64,000 nucleotides of DNA from Cyclina sinensis. Its lineage: Eukaryota > Mollusca > Bivalvia > Venerida > Veneridae. Below, one piece after another: positions 9,937-21,140 of the stretch (the first letter of the stretch is position 1; every line of letters begins with the position of its first letter). Below the pieces are notes generated by a model that did no database searches, had not been told where the DNA came from, and was given only the letters and a program-made list of their open reading frames with translations. A program made the translations under genes and the position numbers. The stretch spans positions 17,087,388-17,151,387 of the forward strand of contig JAAONU010000002.1 in assembly GCA_012932295.1 (NCBI GenBank), read 5' to 3'.

Positions 9937-12090
9937 TAAACCCCCACAAAGTTTGAGGGGTATATAGGAGTGAGCTTGGTGGTCGGTCGGTCGGTTGGTC
10001 GGTCTGTTGGTCCGTCATGGTTTCCGGACGATAACTTATGAAAGGCTAGACAGATTTAAACAATTTTTGGTACACAGCTGTAGCATCATAAGATACAGGT
10101 CAAGTTCGATATTGGGGCTGGTGGGGCCAAGGTCAAGGTCACTGTGACTAAAATTAGAAAAACGGTTTCCGGACTATAACTCATGAAAGCCTTGACAGAT
10201 TTTAACAATTTTTGTTACACAGTTATAACATCATAAGATACAGGTCAAGTTCAATATGGGGGCTGGTGGGACCAAGGTTAAAGTCACTGTTACTAAAAAC
10301 GGTTTCTGGACGATAACTCATGAAAGGCTAGACAGATTTTTAAAAAATTTGGTACACAGTTGTAACACCACAAGATACAGGTCAAGTTCGATATTGGGGC
10401 TTGTGGGGCCAAGGTCAAGGTTACTGTTATTAAAAATAGAAAAACAGTTTTTTGATGATTACGCATGAAAGGCTAGACAGATTTAGAAAATATTTTGTAC
10501 ACAGTTGTAACATCATAAGACACAGGTCACGTTCGATATTGGGGCTGGTGGGGCCAAGGTCAAGGTCACTGTTACTAAAATAGAAAAACGGTTTCTGGAC
10601 AATAACTCATGAATGGCTTGACAGATTTAAACAATTTTTGGTACACAGCTGTAGCATCATAAGATACAGGTCAAGTTCGATATTGGGGCTGGTGGGGCCA
10701 AGGTCAAGGTCACTGTGACTAAAATTAGAAAAACGGTTTCCGGACTATAACTCATGAAAGGCTTGACAGATTTTAACAATTTTTGGTACACAGGTATAAC
10801 ATCATAAGATACAGATCAAGTTCAATATGGGGGCTGGTGGGACCAAGGTTAAAGTCACTGTTACTAAAAACGGTTTCTGGACGATAACTCATAAAAGGCT
10901 AGACAGATTTTAAAAAGTTTTGGTACACAGTTGTAACATCACAAGATACAGGTCAAGTTCGATATTGGGGCTTGTGGGGCCAAGGTCAAGGTTACTGTTA
11001 TTAAAAATAGAAAAACAGACTTTTGATGATTACGCATGAAAGGCTAGACAGATCTAAAAAGTTTTTGGTACACAGGTGTAACATCATAAGATACAGGTCA
11101 CGTTCGATATTGGGGCTGGTGGGGCCAAGGTCAAGGTCACTGTTACTAAAAATAGAAAAACGGTTTCCGGACAATAACTCATGAATGGCTTGACAGATTT
11201 AAAAAGTTTTTGGTACACAGGTGTAACATCGATATTGGGGCGTGTTTGGCCAAAGTCAAGATCACTGTTGCTAAAAATAGAAAAACGGTTTTTGGATGAT
11301 TACGCATGAAATGCTAGACAGATTTAGAAAATATTTGGTACACAGTTGTAACATCATAAGACACAGGTCATGTTCGATATTGGGGCTGGTGGGGCCAAGG
11401 TCAAGGTCACTGTTACTAAATAGAAAAACGGTTTCTGGACAATAACTCATGAATGGCTTGACAGATTTAAACAATTTTTGGTACACAGGTGTAACATCAT
11501 AACATACAGGTCAGCTTCGATATTGGGAGTGGTGGGGCCAAGGTCAAGGTCACTGTTACTAAAAATAAAAAAAGGTTTCTGCTCAATAACTTGAGTTACG
11601 AATGAGATATTATGATGAAACTTTCATTAATGATAGTTTCTATAAAGACGACGCTTTGGATTGAAGATTGGACCAGTTGGATCAAGGTGACCGTTCACTT
11701 TAACTAAGAATAGAAAATCAGTTTCTGGATGATACCTCATGAGTTACAGGAACAGTCAGGGATTTATCCACAGATGGATAAGGATGTATTGAAGCCGAAA
11801 TATGTACTTGTAAAATTTGATGATGATCGTGTTTGAATTAAAGCTCGTAAATGCTCTAGATGTCTTATTCCAGAAGAGATCAGCTAGAGCATCAGCTAGT
11901 TCTACTAGAAAATATACAGTTCAATGGTCTACCGGTAATTGTTTTCTCTATATACAATATAATTAAATATAAAATATATACATATTTCCATGTTTCTTGT
12001 GTCACTTTATGCCATTGATTCTAAGCTTTCCAGTTCCAGTATCAAGCACCCATTTGGGGGTATTAATCACCTTTAGTGATAGTTCTAGTT
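9937..12090 (+). mobile_element. family D dispersed element inserted in the minisatellite
   Basis: It starts AAACCCCCACAAAGTTTGAG with a CCCCC/GGGG hairpin, followed by repeated GGTCGGTCGG. Cores of about 143 bp run from about 10010 to 11600 (key phrases GATAACTCATGAAAGGCTAG and GGTACACAGTTGTAACATCA). The unique tail ends in a hairpin (ATCACCTTTAGTGAT) and AGTTCTAGTT. The left flank GTTAATT and right flank AGTCATTATT rejoin to an intact minisatellite unit, at the same position that C1 used. A 0-bp duplication fits, but 1-3 bp (up to TTA) cannot be excluded because the ends are ambiguous. The cores show a four-unit higher-order period of about 573 bp. Confidence 0.85.
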
Positions 12091-14219
12091 AGTCATTATT
12101 ATCCCCTTTGTTTCCTGCTATCATCTGCCCATCTATGTTAATTTGTCATTATTATCCCCTTTGTTTCCTGCTATCATCTTCCCATCTATGTTAATAAGTC
12201 ATTATTTTCCCTTTGTTTCCAGTCTTCATCTTCCCATCTATGTGAATAAGTCATTATTTTCCCTTTGTTTGCTGCTGTCATCTGCCCATTTAGGTTAGTT
12301 AGTCATTATTATCCCCATTGTTTTCTGCTGTCATCTGTCCATCTATGTTAATAAGTCATTATTATCCCCTTTGTTTCCTGCTATCATCTTTCCATCTATG
12401 TTAATAAGTCATTATTTTCCCTTTGTTTCCTGCTGTCATCTTCCCATCTATGTAAATAAGTCATTATTTTCCCCTTTGTTTCATGCTATCATTTTCCCGT
12501 CTATGTTAATAAGTCATTATTTCCCTTTGTTTCCTGTTGTCATCTGCCCATCTATGTTAATTAGTCATTATTTCCCTTTCTTTCCTGCTGTCATCTGCCC
12601 ATCTAGGTTAATAAGTCATTATTTCCCTTTGTTACCTGCTGTCATCTGCCCATCTATGTTAATTAGTCATTATTTCCCTTTGTTTCCTGCTGTCATCTGC
12701 CCATCTAGGTTAATTAGTCATTATTTCCCTTTATTGTTTCCTGCTGTCATCTGCCCATCTATGTTAATTAGTCATTATTTCCCTTTGTTTAATGCTGTCA
12801 TCTTCCCGTCTAGGTTAATTAGTCATTATTTCCCTTTATTGTTTCCTGCTGTCAACTGCCCATCTATGTAAATTAGTCATTATTTCCCTTTGTTTCCTGC
12901 TGTCATCTGCCCATCTAGGTTAATAAGTCATTATTATCCCCATTGTTTTCTGCTGTCATCTGTCCATGTATGTTAATAAGTCATTATTATCCCCTTTGTT
13001 TCCTGCTATCATCTTCCCATCTATGTTAACAAGTCATTATTTTCCCTTTGTTTCCTGCTGTCATCTGTCAATCTATGTTAATAAGTCATTATTTTCCCCT
13101 TTGTTTGCTGCTATCATCTTCCCATCTATGTAAATAAGTCATTATTTTCCCCTTTGTTTCCTGCTATCATTTTCCCGTCTATGTTAATAAGTCATTATTT
13201 CCCTTTGTTTCCTGCTGTCATCTGCCCATCTATGTTAATTAGTCATTATTTCCCTTTGGTTCCTGCTGTCATATTCCCGTCTAGGTTAATTAGTCATTAT
13301 TTCCCTTTATTGTTTCCTGCTGTCATCTGCCCATCTAGGTTAATTAGTCAATATCATCCCCTTTGTTCCCTGCTGTTATCTTCCCGTCTAGGTTAATTAG
13401 TCATTATTTCCCTTTGTTTCATGCTGTCATCTGCCCATCTAGGTTAATTAGTCATTATCATCCTCTTTGTTTCCTGCTGTCATCTGCCAATCTAGGTTAA
13501 TTAGTCATTATCATCCCCTTTGTTTCCTGCTGGCATCTGCCCATCTAGGTTAATTAATCATTATCATCCCCTTTGTTTCCTGCTGTCATCTTTCCATCTA
13601 TGTTAATTAGTCATTATCTCCTTTGCTCCCTGCTACATCTTCCGATCCCATCTATGTTAATTAGTCATTATTATCCCCTTTGTCCCCTGCTTTCATTTTC
13701 CTGAGTCATTATTATCACATTTGTTCTCGGCTATCATCTTCCTATGTTAATCAGTCATTATCATCCCTTTTTGACGCCTGCCATCATCTTCCCATCTATG
13801 TTTATCAGTCATTATTATCCCATTTTGACCCCTGCCATCATCTTTCCATCTATGTTAATCAGTCATTATTATCCCCTTTGTCCCCTGCTATCATCTTCCT
13901 ATCTATGATAATCAGTCATTATTATCCCCTTTGTTTACGGCTATCATCTTCCTATCTATGTTAATTAGTCATTATTCTCCCATTTGTCTGCTGCATAACA
14001 CCTTATTTGGCACCAGCTGGAATTTAAAATATTGCAATAAAATAAAATTTTATTTAAAATATGAAATGCAAGGTTTAATGCACGAATAAGGATTTCCAAA
14101 TAAAATGATAATGGCTAGGTGTTGTGAAAACTTCCAGTATCTTTGAATATCTGTATGTATACACATGAATGTATCTTTACCTAACTGATTATTTTACTTA
14201 TTAAATTTCCAAATGTGTT

Positions 14220-15290
14220 CAGCATCATAAGCATAGTGTTGTGCACTTGAACCAGGTCTCTAGGTCAAAGGTCAAGGTCACATTTAGAGGTCAAGGGAAA
14301 ATATATATCTGGAGCAAAACTTTCACATGCATTGAGGGATTTTAATGTAACTTGGCAAAAATGTAGGCCAAAGTCACACATAGAGGTCAAAGGTCAGATA
14401 AAAGTATGAATATGTGTGTACGGACCATTTAGTTATCATGAATTGAGTAATTCTATTACATATGTTTACCATCATGAGTCTGAGTATTACATGCATAATC
14501 CAGTTCCATACATGTAAGGTCAAGGTCATTAGAGATGATGAAATGTTCAGATATTGTCCGGAGCATATCTTCTACAAACATGGAGAGAATTTAGTATCAC
14601 TTGAAACAAATGTTCAACATCATGAGCCGTAGTGTCACGTGCAAGAAACATGTCTCAAGGTCAAAGGTCTAGGTCAAACTTAGAGGTCAGAGGAAAATCC
14701 TTGTCTGGAGCAAAACTTCTACATGCATTGAGAGATTTTAATATAATTTAGCACAAATGTTCACCATTGTGAGGCAGAATGTCATGCACAAAATTCAGGT
14801 TCCTGTGGCAAAGGTCTAGGTCACACGTAGAGGTCATAGGTTAGATAAAAGTATGGCAAAAGTGTGTATGGACAATAGTCATCATGAATTAAGGGATTTT
14901 ATCACAAATGTTCGTCATCGTGAGACTGACGATTACATGCATAATCCATTGTCCAGATGACACAAATTTACTAAAATGTCATTATACTGTTTGTGTACAT
15001 ATATTCGTCTGATCATGCATTTCACACATTTATTATAAGTGCATGAAATAATTACTTCAGCAAATATATGTACATTGTACTTGTTCTTAAATTACAACAT
15101 TCTGGTTTTAAACAAAGCGTTACTTTCTCTGGTTGCACAGTTTCTCTTACATCTCAGTACAGAAGCTAAATATACATCAGTCTGAAACAAGAGTGAATGT
15201 CCACATGCTTTGAGGAATTGTAATTTAGATTTGCACAAATGTTCAATATTATCAGACAGAGTGCCATGTGCAAAATTTAAGCCCCTGTAT
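14220..15290 (+). mobile_element. family G repeat cores, no clear ends
   Basis: Degenerate tandem cores are recognised by CAGCATCATAAGCATAGTGT, AGGTCAAAGGTCAAGGTCA (14262-14280) and TCTGGAGCAAAACTTCTACA. Related cores lie at 34390-34660 and 49500-50000. No hairpin ends were found, so this is a fragment. Small open frames at 15092-15503 are not supported. Confidence 0.55.
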
Positions 15291-16298
15291 AATTTTATGT
15301 ACTTAAGACCTGGTATCAATTTATGCCTACAATTTTGTTGTCAATTTTCATTACAATTATTCCCTTTCTTCGATTCATATAAATATGTACTAATTTATCT
15401 TCAAGTTCATTTAATATTCAGCACTAGGAATAGTAAAACTTGCTTCCCTACTAACATCTCTTTTTATCCATTATGCCCACATTTTCACCAAAAGCTTTTG
15501 TGACAGGTGCATTTTGTGACAATGGCACCCTTGTTTGCCTGTCATTTTACATAATAATTGTTCTGGGCTTTTTCTTCATTTTAATTTACATTCTTGATCA
15601 TGTAAGGACATTTTGACATCTGATACAACTGCTATGAAACTTTTATTCTTCTGAAAAAAGGCAAAATTACATATAGTGTGCAGATGTTTGCATAAATTCG
15701 ATTAAATTTATAAAAGCAAATGGATAAATAGGAAAATATTAGTGTTGGAAGACATACTGAACATTGTAATGTTCTGTGGTACAAGTAATATCATGTATTA
15801 TTTGATGATAGAAAGAGAAATATTGGCTTTTCAGAGAGTGTCACAAGTAAAACATTGACGCATCGAGTCAGCGTAGAAGATTCTGAAGACGTGAACATAT
15901 CGGATTACACATACAGACTATTCTTATAACTGTAGACCCTTTAGTGCATTCAAGTATACCATCTCTGAGTGCATTCGTACTCATGCCGCCTTGATCATAA
16001 GTAGTTTGCTACACCAACACTCTTACCACTGACCCAAAGAATAGATTCTCTGACAGGTTTGTCAGATCTTGTATGCATATATTTCAGGTTGTTTTGCTAC
16101 CTCTACATGTTCTCACTAGTTGTTTCATTACCCAGTAGAAAGTCGATTCACTACCCAAGCATTTTTGACTGAATTTCTTTAGATGAATGATACTTTGCTT
16201 CAACTTCAATTTATTACTGCCAAAAGTCAATACTGACTTTACTTGGCAGGCGTATGTCAGGAACATTAAAATTGTAAAAGATAAAAACAAAGTAAACA
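15291..16298. other. unassigned AT-rich DNA
   Basis: Nothing beyond short open frames was seen. No repeat family from elsewhere in the window was recognised. Confidence 0.35.
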
Positions 16299-16328
16299 AG
16301 GTTTTACTTAAATATTTATTGTGAACAC

Positions 16329-16630
16329 TTAAAATCCATAAAACTTGTTCAATCCACTGATAAAAGCTGGTACAGTTGGGGAAACCTTAATCTCATTCGG
16401 TAATTTGTTCCAGAGTTGTATAATCCTTGTGAAGAATGAGGTCATATGATGTGTTTTGACTGCGGGATGAGGAATTTGTTGTTTCTTGTGTCTGGAAGGT
16501 GATTGTGATTGACATTGACCTGTTTGTGTTTTATTTTGTATAACATGACCAGCCAGGCTAGCTTGGTTTCAGCTTTGCTGCTGTAGTGTTGACCATTTTA
16601 ATTCCTTAATCATGTTTGCTACACTGCTTG
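16329..16630 (-). pseudogene. C-terminal fragment of a non-LTR retrotransposon reverse transcriptase
   Basis: Read on the minus strand it gives MIKELKWSTLQQ, an internal stop, then a segment ending in FFTRIIQLWNKLPNEIK and GLNKFYGF before the stop at 16329-16331. The 'LxWxxLxxRR ... F..R....WN.LP..' arrangement is the usual C-terminal end of Jockey/CR1-type reverse transcriptases. The catalytic part is absent, so it is a 5'-truncated dead copy. Confidence 0.7.
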
Positions 16631-16719
16631 TTTAGTGGTAATCATTATGAACATAGCTTGCGGCTGACCTCTTGACCATTTCTGTTCTGTGAGTGAGGTA
16701 TTTCTGTCGAGTGTAGGAC

Positions 16720-16925
16720 AAAAGCCCTCCAGTCCAAAAATGACAAGGCGGACAAAAGCCCTCCCGTGAAAATGACAGGGCGGACAAAAGCCCTCCCGTG
16801 AAAATGACAAGGCGGACAAAAGCCCTCCCGTGAAAATGACAAGGCGGACAAAAGCCCTCCCGTGAAAATGACAGGGCGGACAAAAGCCCTCCTGTGAAAA
16901 TGACAGGGCGGACAAAAGCACTCCC
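16720..16925 (+). repeat. 32-bp minisatellite, about 6.5 copies
   Basis: The unit is GGCGGACAAAAGCCCTCCCG followed by TGAAAATGACAA, nearly identical between copies. All three minus-strand frames are open through it, giving three overlapping artefact proteins (for example FCPPCHFHGRAF repeats). Confidence 0.9.
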
Positions 16926-17289
16926 GCAGCAAATATATATATGTATGTTGAATACCTTTCAAAAAGGTATATTTTGAATGAAAAGTGGTCATTATTTTTT
17001 AAATTATTATCAAAAGGGGAATATATTTTTTATTGAATACGTATACATTGGATTGCAAATGATAAACATAAGCCCTCTCGTAACAAAAATATATATGCAT
17101 GTTACATTTTCTTTTTAATGCACTCAAGATATTAAAGTTGTAAACGAATATATTTTTGTTGTTTTCAATTGGCATAAGCGTGTGTGTATGAACTAGAGCA
17201 CACTTATGCCGTATTCCGGAACATTCGACATATAAATAAGCCAACCCTTTCGTTGTTTTTTTTAAATTTATTTATCTATTTATTTTATA
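16926..17289. other. unassigned DNA with a short inverted repeat
   Basis: A hairpin GGCATAAGCGTGTG ... CACACTTATGCC lies at about 17171-17210. Nothing else was recognised. Confidence 0.4.
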
Positions 17290-17384
17290 TCAATGAAAAT
17301 GATATATACAACATAAATTTACAAACAACAAACGTAAATCTGTGAATAAGCACAGTATCGTTTCAGCACTTAAAGTTTTCATAA

Positions 17385-17430
<46 letters not shown>
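17385..17430 (+). repeat. (CA)n microsatellite
   Basis: About 45 bp of alternating ACACAC with one A interruption, inside the 3' part of the MULE-like exon. Confidence 0.9.
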
Positions 17431-17577
17431 TTTAGACTCAGGTTGTCCCTCTTCATATCTTAGAATGGCTGCCTCTGACATAGCTGCATCTTTTTGAAGG
17501 CACGCGATGACAGTCCATAGAGACGGGTTGTTATGAGCCACTAGATGTTTAAATGAGTTATTCCATGATTCACACAT

Positions 17578-17808
17578 GTTGTTTGTTCTCTGACGTCTGT
17601 TTGTATGCTGTTTCCTTGAGCCGTTTGTATGCTGTTTCCTTGAGCTGTTTGTATTCTGTTTCCTTGAGCTGTTTGTATGCTGTTTCCTTGAACCGTTTGT
17701 ATGCTGTTTCCTTGAGCTGTTTGTATGCTGTTTCCTTGAGCCGTTTGTATGCTGTTTCCTTGAGCCGTTTGTATGCTGTTTCCTTGAGCTGTTGTTTGTT
17801 CTCTGACG
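17578..17808 (-). repeat. 24-bp minisatellite (8 copies) inside the MULE-like exon, with 18-bp flanking direct repeats
   Basis: The unit on the plus strand is GTTTGTATGCTG followed by TTTCCTTGAGCC. It is bounded by GTTGTTTGTTCTCTGACG at 17578-17595 and again at 17791-17808. That 18-bp piece is MULE coding sequence (RQRTNN), so its duplication marks the insertion. The same unit forms a larger array at 18559-19068. Confidence 0.88.
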
Positions 17809-18123
17809 ATCTTGAAGGGTGGCTTCTCTGACGTTCCAGGTTTGTGGGTGAAATCGGGGTGGCGTCCTTCTAAATTGCAGTATACACCCTGCTCCAACTA
17901 CTGACCTGTTTAATTATAATCACATTTTAATGTATGTATGTATATACATAGAGGTTAAAAATGTAAAATGTAAACATTTATGCAAATATACAAAAAGTTA
18001 TAGTATAAATAATTTTTTTGATGAAAAGAACAAGTTTGATTAATTTTGTCATGAACCTATAAGAAAATATTAATAATCACATAACTAAAATAGAAACTGA
18101 TTAATGCGTGTATTTAAACTGAC

Positions 18124-18360
18124 CTGTAGGAGCCTGTAACATAAGTGCTGTCAAAGTAATCCACAAATCCCATCGTTCCTTCTGGGGCAGCTTCCTTAAG
18201 GGCTCGCATGCCGTTCGGTACTTGGTCAACAGGGAGGAAGGATAGCGCATCCAAGGAACTGCAAAAGTTTCTGATTGATTCGTCTGAGCGATAGGTTGCC
18301 TGTAGACCTTCCGCCTGTACTCTCCGCCAAGTTGACTGTGTCAGGTGATAGAAACATCCT
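18124..18360 (-). pseudogene. MULE-type transposase-like gene, upstream exon
   Basis: Open on the minus strand from a putative acceptor at about 18361 to a GT donor at 18123/18122. It encodes GCFYHLTQSTWRRVQAEGLQ, ... LSFLPVDQVPNGMRALKEA and FVDYFDSTYVTGSYR. 'GCxxHxxQxxWRxxQxxGL' and 'DYFxxTYVxGxxR' are typical of the region following the MULE catalytic domain. Splicing to 17905 across a 218-bp GT-AG intron (17906-18123) continues the frame exactly (…SYR|SVVGAG…). Earlier exons with the catalytic Asp/Glu residues were not found; non-LTR sequence lies in their place. Confidence 0.8.
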
Positions 18361-18499
18361 TATAGAAATATGAGCATTATCATCATTACTATTGTTATTA
18401 TGATAAAAATAATAATTTTTAATAAGTGTGCACTATGTACGTTTCCAAAAACATTTTGCATTTTCAGTTCCAATTCACGGCGTATATATGTATATGTGG

Positions 18500-19195
18500 G
18501 TGCGTTTTATATAAAGTGCTATATGGATGAGCAGTATTCGACCTGGTGTCATAAATATGTTTTGTATGCTGTTTCCTTGAGCTGTTTGTATGCTGTTTCC
18601 TTGAGCCGTTTGTATGCTGTTTCCTTGAGCCGTTTGTATTCTGTTTCCTTGAGCTGTTTGTATTCTGTTTCCTTGAACCGTTTTTATGCTGTTTCCTTGA
18701 GCTGTTTGTATGCTGTTTCCTTGAGCCGTTTGTATGCTGTTTCCTTGAGCCGTTTGTATGCTGTTCCCTTGAACCGTTTTTATGCTGTTTCCTTGAGCTG
18801 TTTGTATTCTGTTTCCTTGAGCTGTTTGTATTCTGTTTCCTTGAGCTGTTTGTATGCTGTTTCCTTGAGCTGTTTGTATGCTATTTCCTTGAGCCGTTTG
18901 TATGCTGTTTCCTTGAGCTGTTTGTATGCTGTTTCCTTGAGCCGTTTGTATGCTGTTTTCTTGAGCCGTTTGTATGCTGTTTCCTTGAGCCGTTTGTATG
19001 CTGTTTTCTTGAGCTGTTTGTATTCTGTTTCCTTTAGCTGTTTGTATTCTGTTTCCTTGAGCCGTTTGTTTTGTGTTTTGACATTTCTTCTGATGGATCT
19101 TAAGCTGTGTTTGCTTTGTTTGTGATGTTGTTTATATGGGATGACCAGTTCAGGTTACTACTTAAAGTAACTCCAAAGTATTTTTCAAAAGTCAA
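18500..19195 (-). pseudogene. Jockey/CR1-like reverse transcriptase, distal part, expanded by a KRLKETAY minisatellite
   Basis: The minus strand encodes FEKYFGVTLSSNLNWSSHIN, NITNKANTA, stop, then with frame drift RSIRRNVKTQNKRLKET. About 21 copies of the 24-bp unit follow, which in this frame reads KRLKETAY. After the array the RT resumes with TAYKTYL, stop, HQVEYCSSI. Standard elements of this type read RLKETAYKxLVRPxLEYCSxVW once here, so the array is an in-place expansion of eight RT codons. The upstream half of what may be the same element is at 21140-21525. The plus-strand 251-residue frame over this array is an artefact. Confidence 0.8.
18559..19068 (-). repeat. 24-bp minisatellite array, about 21 copies, inside an RT pseudogene
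   Basis: Units differ mainly at GAGCC/GAGCT/GAACC and TATGC/TATTC. Because 24 is a multiple of three, several frames stay open on both strands. It is the same unit as at 17596-17790. Confidence 0.92.
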
Positions 19196-21140
19196 ACTTA
19201 ATAAGAAATTAGATCTTTATAAAATTAGTAATCAATTAAATTGATAAAATCTTTCTGAGCAACGAGTTTGAAGTTTATATATGACCTGGAATCCCTAATA
19301 TACTGCGGTAATTCATTCCACAAACAGCATCCCCTATATGCAAATGACCGTTTCCCAAAACCTTTGACCTTGGGGATAGAAAAACGACCACTCTCTGTGA
19401 AGTAACACCCCAGATTATCAGCATTTCCTGTAGATTTTACCCTGAACAAAGGTACAAAGGGTTGGAATTTGAATGATAATTAAAACGAAAACATGACACA
19501 GTGATTTAAAATCAACTCTGCTAGCCACTAGTAACCATTTCAAAAATGAAAACTGCTCTTTACCGATATGAGCTCTAGGTTCAAGGTTCAACACAAATCT
19601 AATAAGTTTATTCTGGGTAACCTGTAAATTGTTCCTGAGTGCCTGAGTTATTGAATAAAACCACACAGTCGATGCATAATCAAAATGACATTAAGCGATG
19701 GCCATGACAAGTAATTTCTTAGTATGAAAATCCCTTTCCTGTACAGACACTTAGGCCTAGAGTTAACCTTTTTGATAACTGATATTGCCATAGATTCAAA
19801 GAACAAACTTTGGTTTATGCTTGCACCTAGATATTTGACTGACTCCTTAGACTGAATCATATGACCTTTACATGTAACAATGTAGCATTAAGGGCAGACT
19901 GAGATTTGACCATGGGCTTAGATCGAAACAGAATAGATTCAGTTTTACCTAGATGCAAGGATAATTTATAACATATGAGCCGCTACCCTACAGTTTCAAG
20001 TTCAAGGCTAAACAAGATTTCTATTTCATCTGTGTTCCTACCGGTGACCAAGATAGCTTAATCATCAGCATAGAGAAGTAAGTTTAGTTTGACAAGAGCT
20101 GACATTAACATAGATTCAAAAGAGAAGCGGCCCTAAAATAGACCCTTGTGGAACGCCACAGGAAATCAATGCTGGATATGAATGAGTACCTGCAACATAA
20201 ACTAACTGGTGCCTATTAGACAAGTACAAGGAAAACCACCTAATGACCGACTTTAAGAGGCCAAGGGCTTCAAGTTTCATAAGTAAAATACCATGGTCAA
20301 CGATATCAAATGCCTTTTGGAGGTCAAGTAGTACCAAACCAACTAGGTTTGATTTATCCATCTGAAAATGTAAAAAATCAGTTAGGTGTATAAGGCAAGT
20401 ATCAGCTGAAAATTTGCGCCTAAAACCAGACTGATAATCAAACAGTAGTTTGTTGTCCGAGAGATAACATTCAACTTGGTAATATATGACCCTTTCAATA
20501 ACTTTGGATAAAACGTTCAAAATCGTAACTGGCCGATAATTGCCAACATCTGTTCGGTCATTCTTTTTAAACAAGGGAACCATCCGTGCCAACTTCAGGT
20601 CATCAGGCACAACACCTTGTATAATTGACAGATTTATTATGTGGGTCAATAGATTTGCAATCAAATAAGCAGAATCCTTGACAAATCTAAAGGGGATTCT
20701 TTAATGGACAGTTGCTTAATTTGAACTTAAACTACTTAAACGTTTTAAAATATAACTTTCCTTTACCATTGAAAAACTGTAACTATCAGGTCTGACACCT
20801 TTAGAAGAATAAAAATTGAAAACAAAAGACCTTCCATACTTATTTATACATTTTTGTAGTTTCTCAACCAGTTTACTAGCAATCGATGTGTAAAAAGAAT
20901 TGAATGTTTCTGCAACTTTCAACTTATCAAAGCAAACATTATCATCAATCATTAAACCAATGTTGCTAGAAGACTGACTATTTTTTTAGGGTAAGCCCAT
21001 CCTTTTCAAGGTATCCCACAAACATTTGAATTATTCTTATTTTCATCAAGCACAGTATTAAAATAATTTCTCTTTGCATTTGAGATACAAGTATATGTCT
21101 TAATATGTCTAAAATTGTTCAAATTCTCACCAGTTGTGTA
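19196..21140 (-). pseudogene. CR1/L2-like non-LTR retrotransposon, 5'-truncated, broken RT gene
   Basis: Minus-strand order: KRNYFNTVLDENK and CLWDTLKRMG (linker, about 21000-21120); VAETFNSFYTSIASKLVEKL (20716-20952); RT palm with PLFKKNDRTDVGNYRPVTIL, LVLLDLQKAFDIVDH and SCGVPQGSILGPLLF (20116-20664); catalytic LYADD near 20060-20075; then C-terminal GRFSIPKVKGFGKRSF ... CLWNELPQYIRDS, ending at 19225. Breaks include a stop just after LLF, a frame change before LYADD, a stop directly after YADD and frame changes near 19650. No endonuclease domain is present, as expected for 5' truncation. Its 3' end at about 19196 abuts the Jockey-like RT, which it appears to have split. Confidence 0.85.

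Larger units (their letters stand above)
7490..13990 (+). repeat. 51-53-bp minisatellite array, about 60 copies, split by two dispersed elements
   Basis: The unit reads roughly GTTAATTAGTCATTATTATC, CCCTTTGTTTCCTGCT, then ATCATCTTCCCATCTAT. Array segments are 7490-7525 (a single broken unit), 8562-9936 and 12090-13990. Units of 53 bp dominate in the first segment and 51-bp variants around 12400-13400. A 51-bp unit keeps a frame open, which creates spurious 17-residue repeat proteins (MLISHYFPLFPAVICPS). Two dispersed elements, 7525-8561 and 9937-12089, interrupt it. Confidence 0.9.
17290..17905 (-). pseudogene. MULE-type transposase-like gene, 3' exon, interrupted in frame by a minisatellite
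   Basis: The minus-strand exon begins after an acceptor (AACAG, exon from 17905). It encodes FRRTPPRFHPQTWNV ... RQRTNN, then the 24-bp array read as SRKQHTN(G/S) repeats, then a second RRQRTNN running into MCESWNNSFKHLVAH and NNPSLWTVIACLQKD. The string RTNNxCExWNNxFxxLVxHxxPSxW is the conserved C-terminal region of MULE/FLYWCH-type transposase-like proteins, which should be uninterrupted after RTNN. The insertion is 213 bp (71 codons), so the frame stays open. Further downstream the frame runs through a (CA)n microsatellite (CVCVCV) to a stop at 17290, so the native C-terminus is probably lost. Upstream exons beyond 18360 are missing. Confidence 0.82.

Noticed and set aside
12371..12871. 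166-residue frame with 17-residue repeats (MLISHYFPLFPAVICPS)
   Set aside because: Produced by 51-bp variants of the minisatellite; no start context, no conserved protein and the frame drifts where 53-bp units occur.
7490..13990. Possible CRISPR-like array of regular repeats
   Set aside because: Whole units are repeated with no unique spacers, units drift gradually, and the context is eukaryotic.
16619..16992. Three overlapping frames with FCPPCHFHGRAF-type repeats, resembling Cys/His zinc motifs
   Set aside because: All three frames of the 32-bp minisatellite are open, so the Cys/His pattern is a by-product of the repeat.
17541..17897. 118-residue minus-strand frame with AQGNSIQT repeats
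   Set aside because: It overlaps the MULE-like exon in another frame; the MULE frame has recognisable conserved motifs and this one does not.
18370..19125. 251-residue plus-strand frame with repeated LYAVSLSC/LYAVSLSR
   Set aside because: It is a frame kept open by a 24-bp minisatellite (a multiple of three). The same DNA reads as an RT segment on the minus strand.
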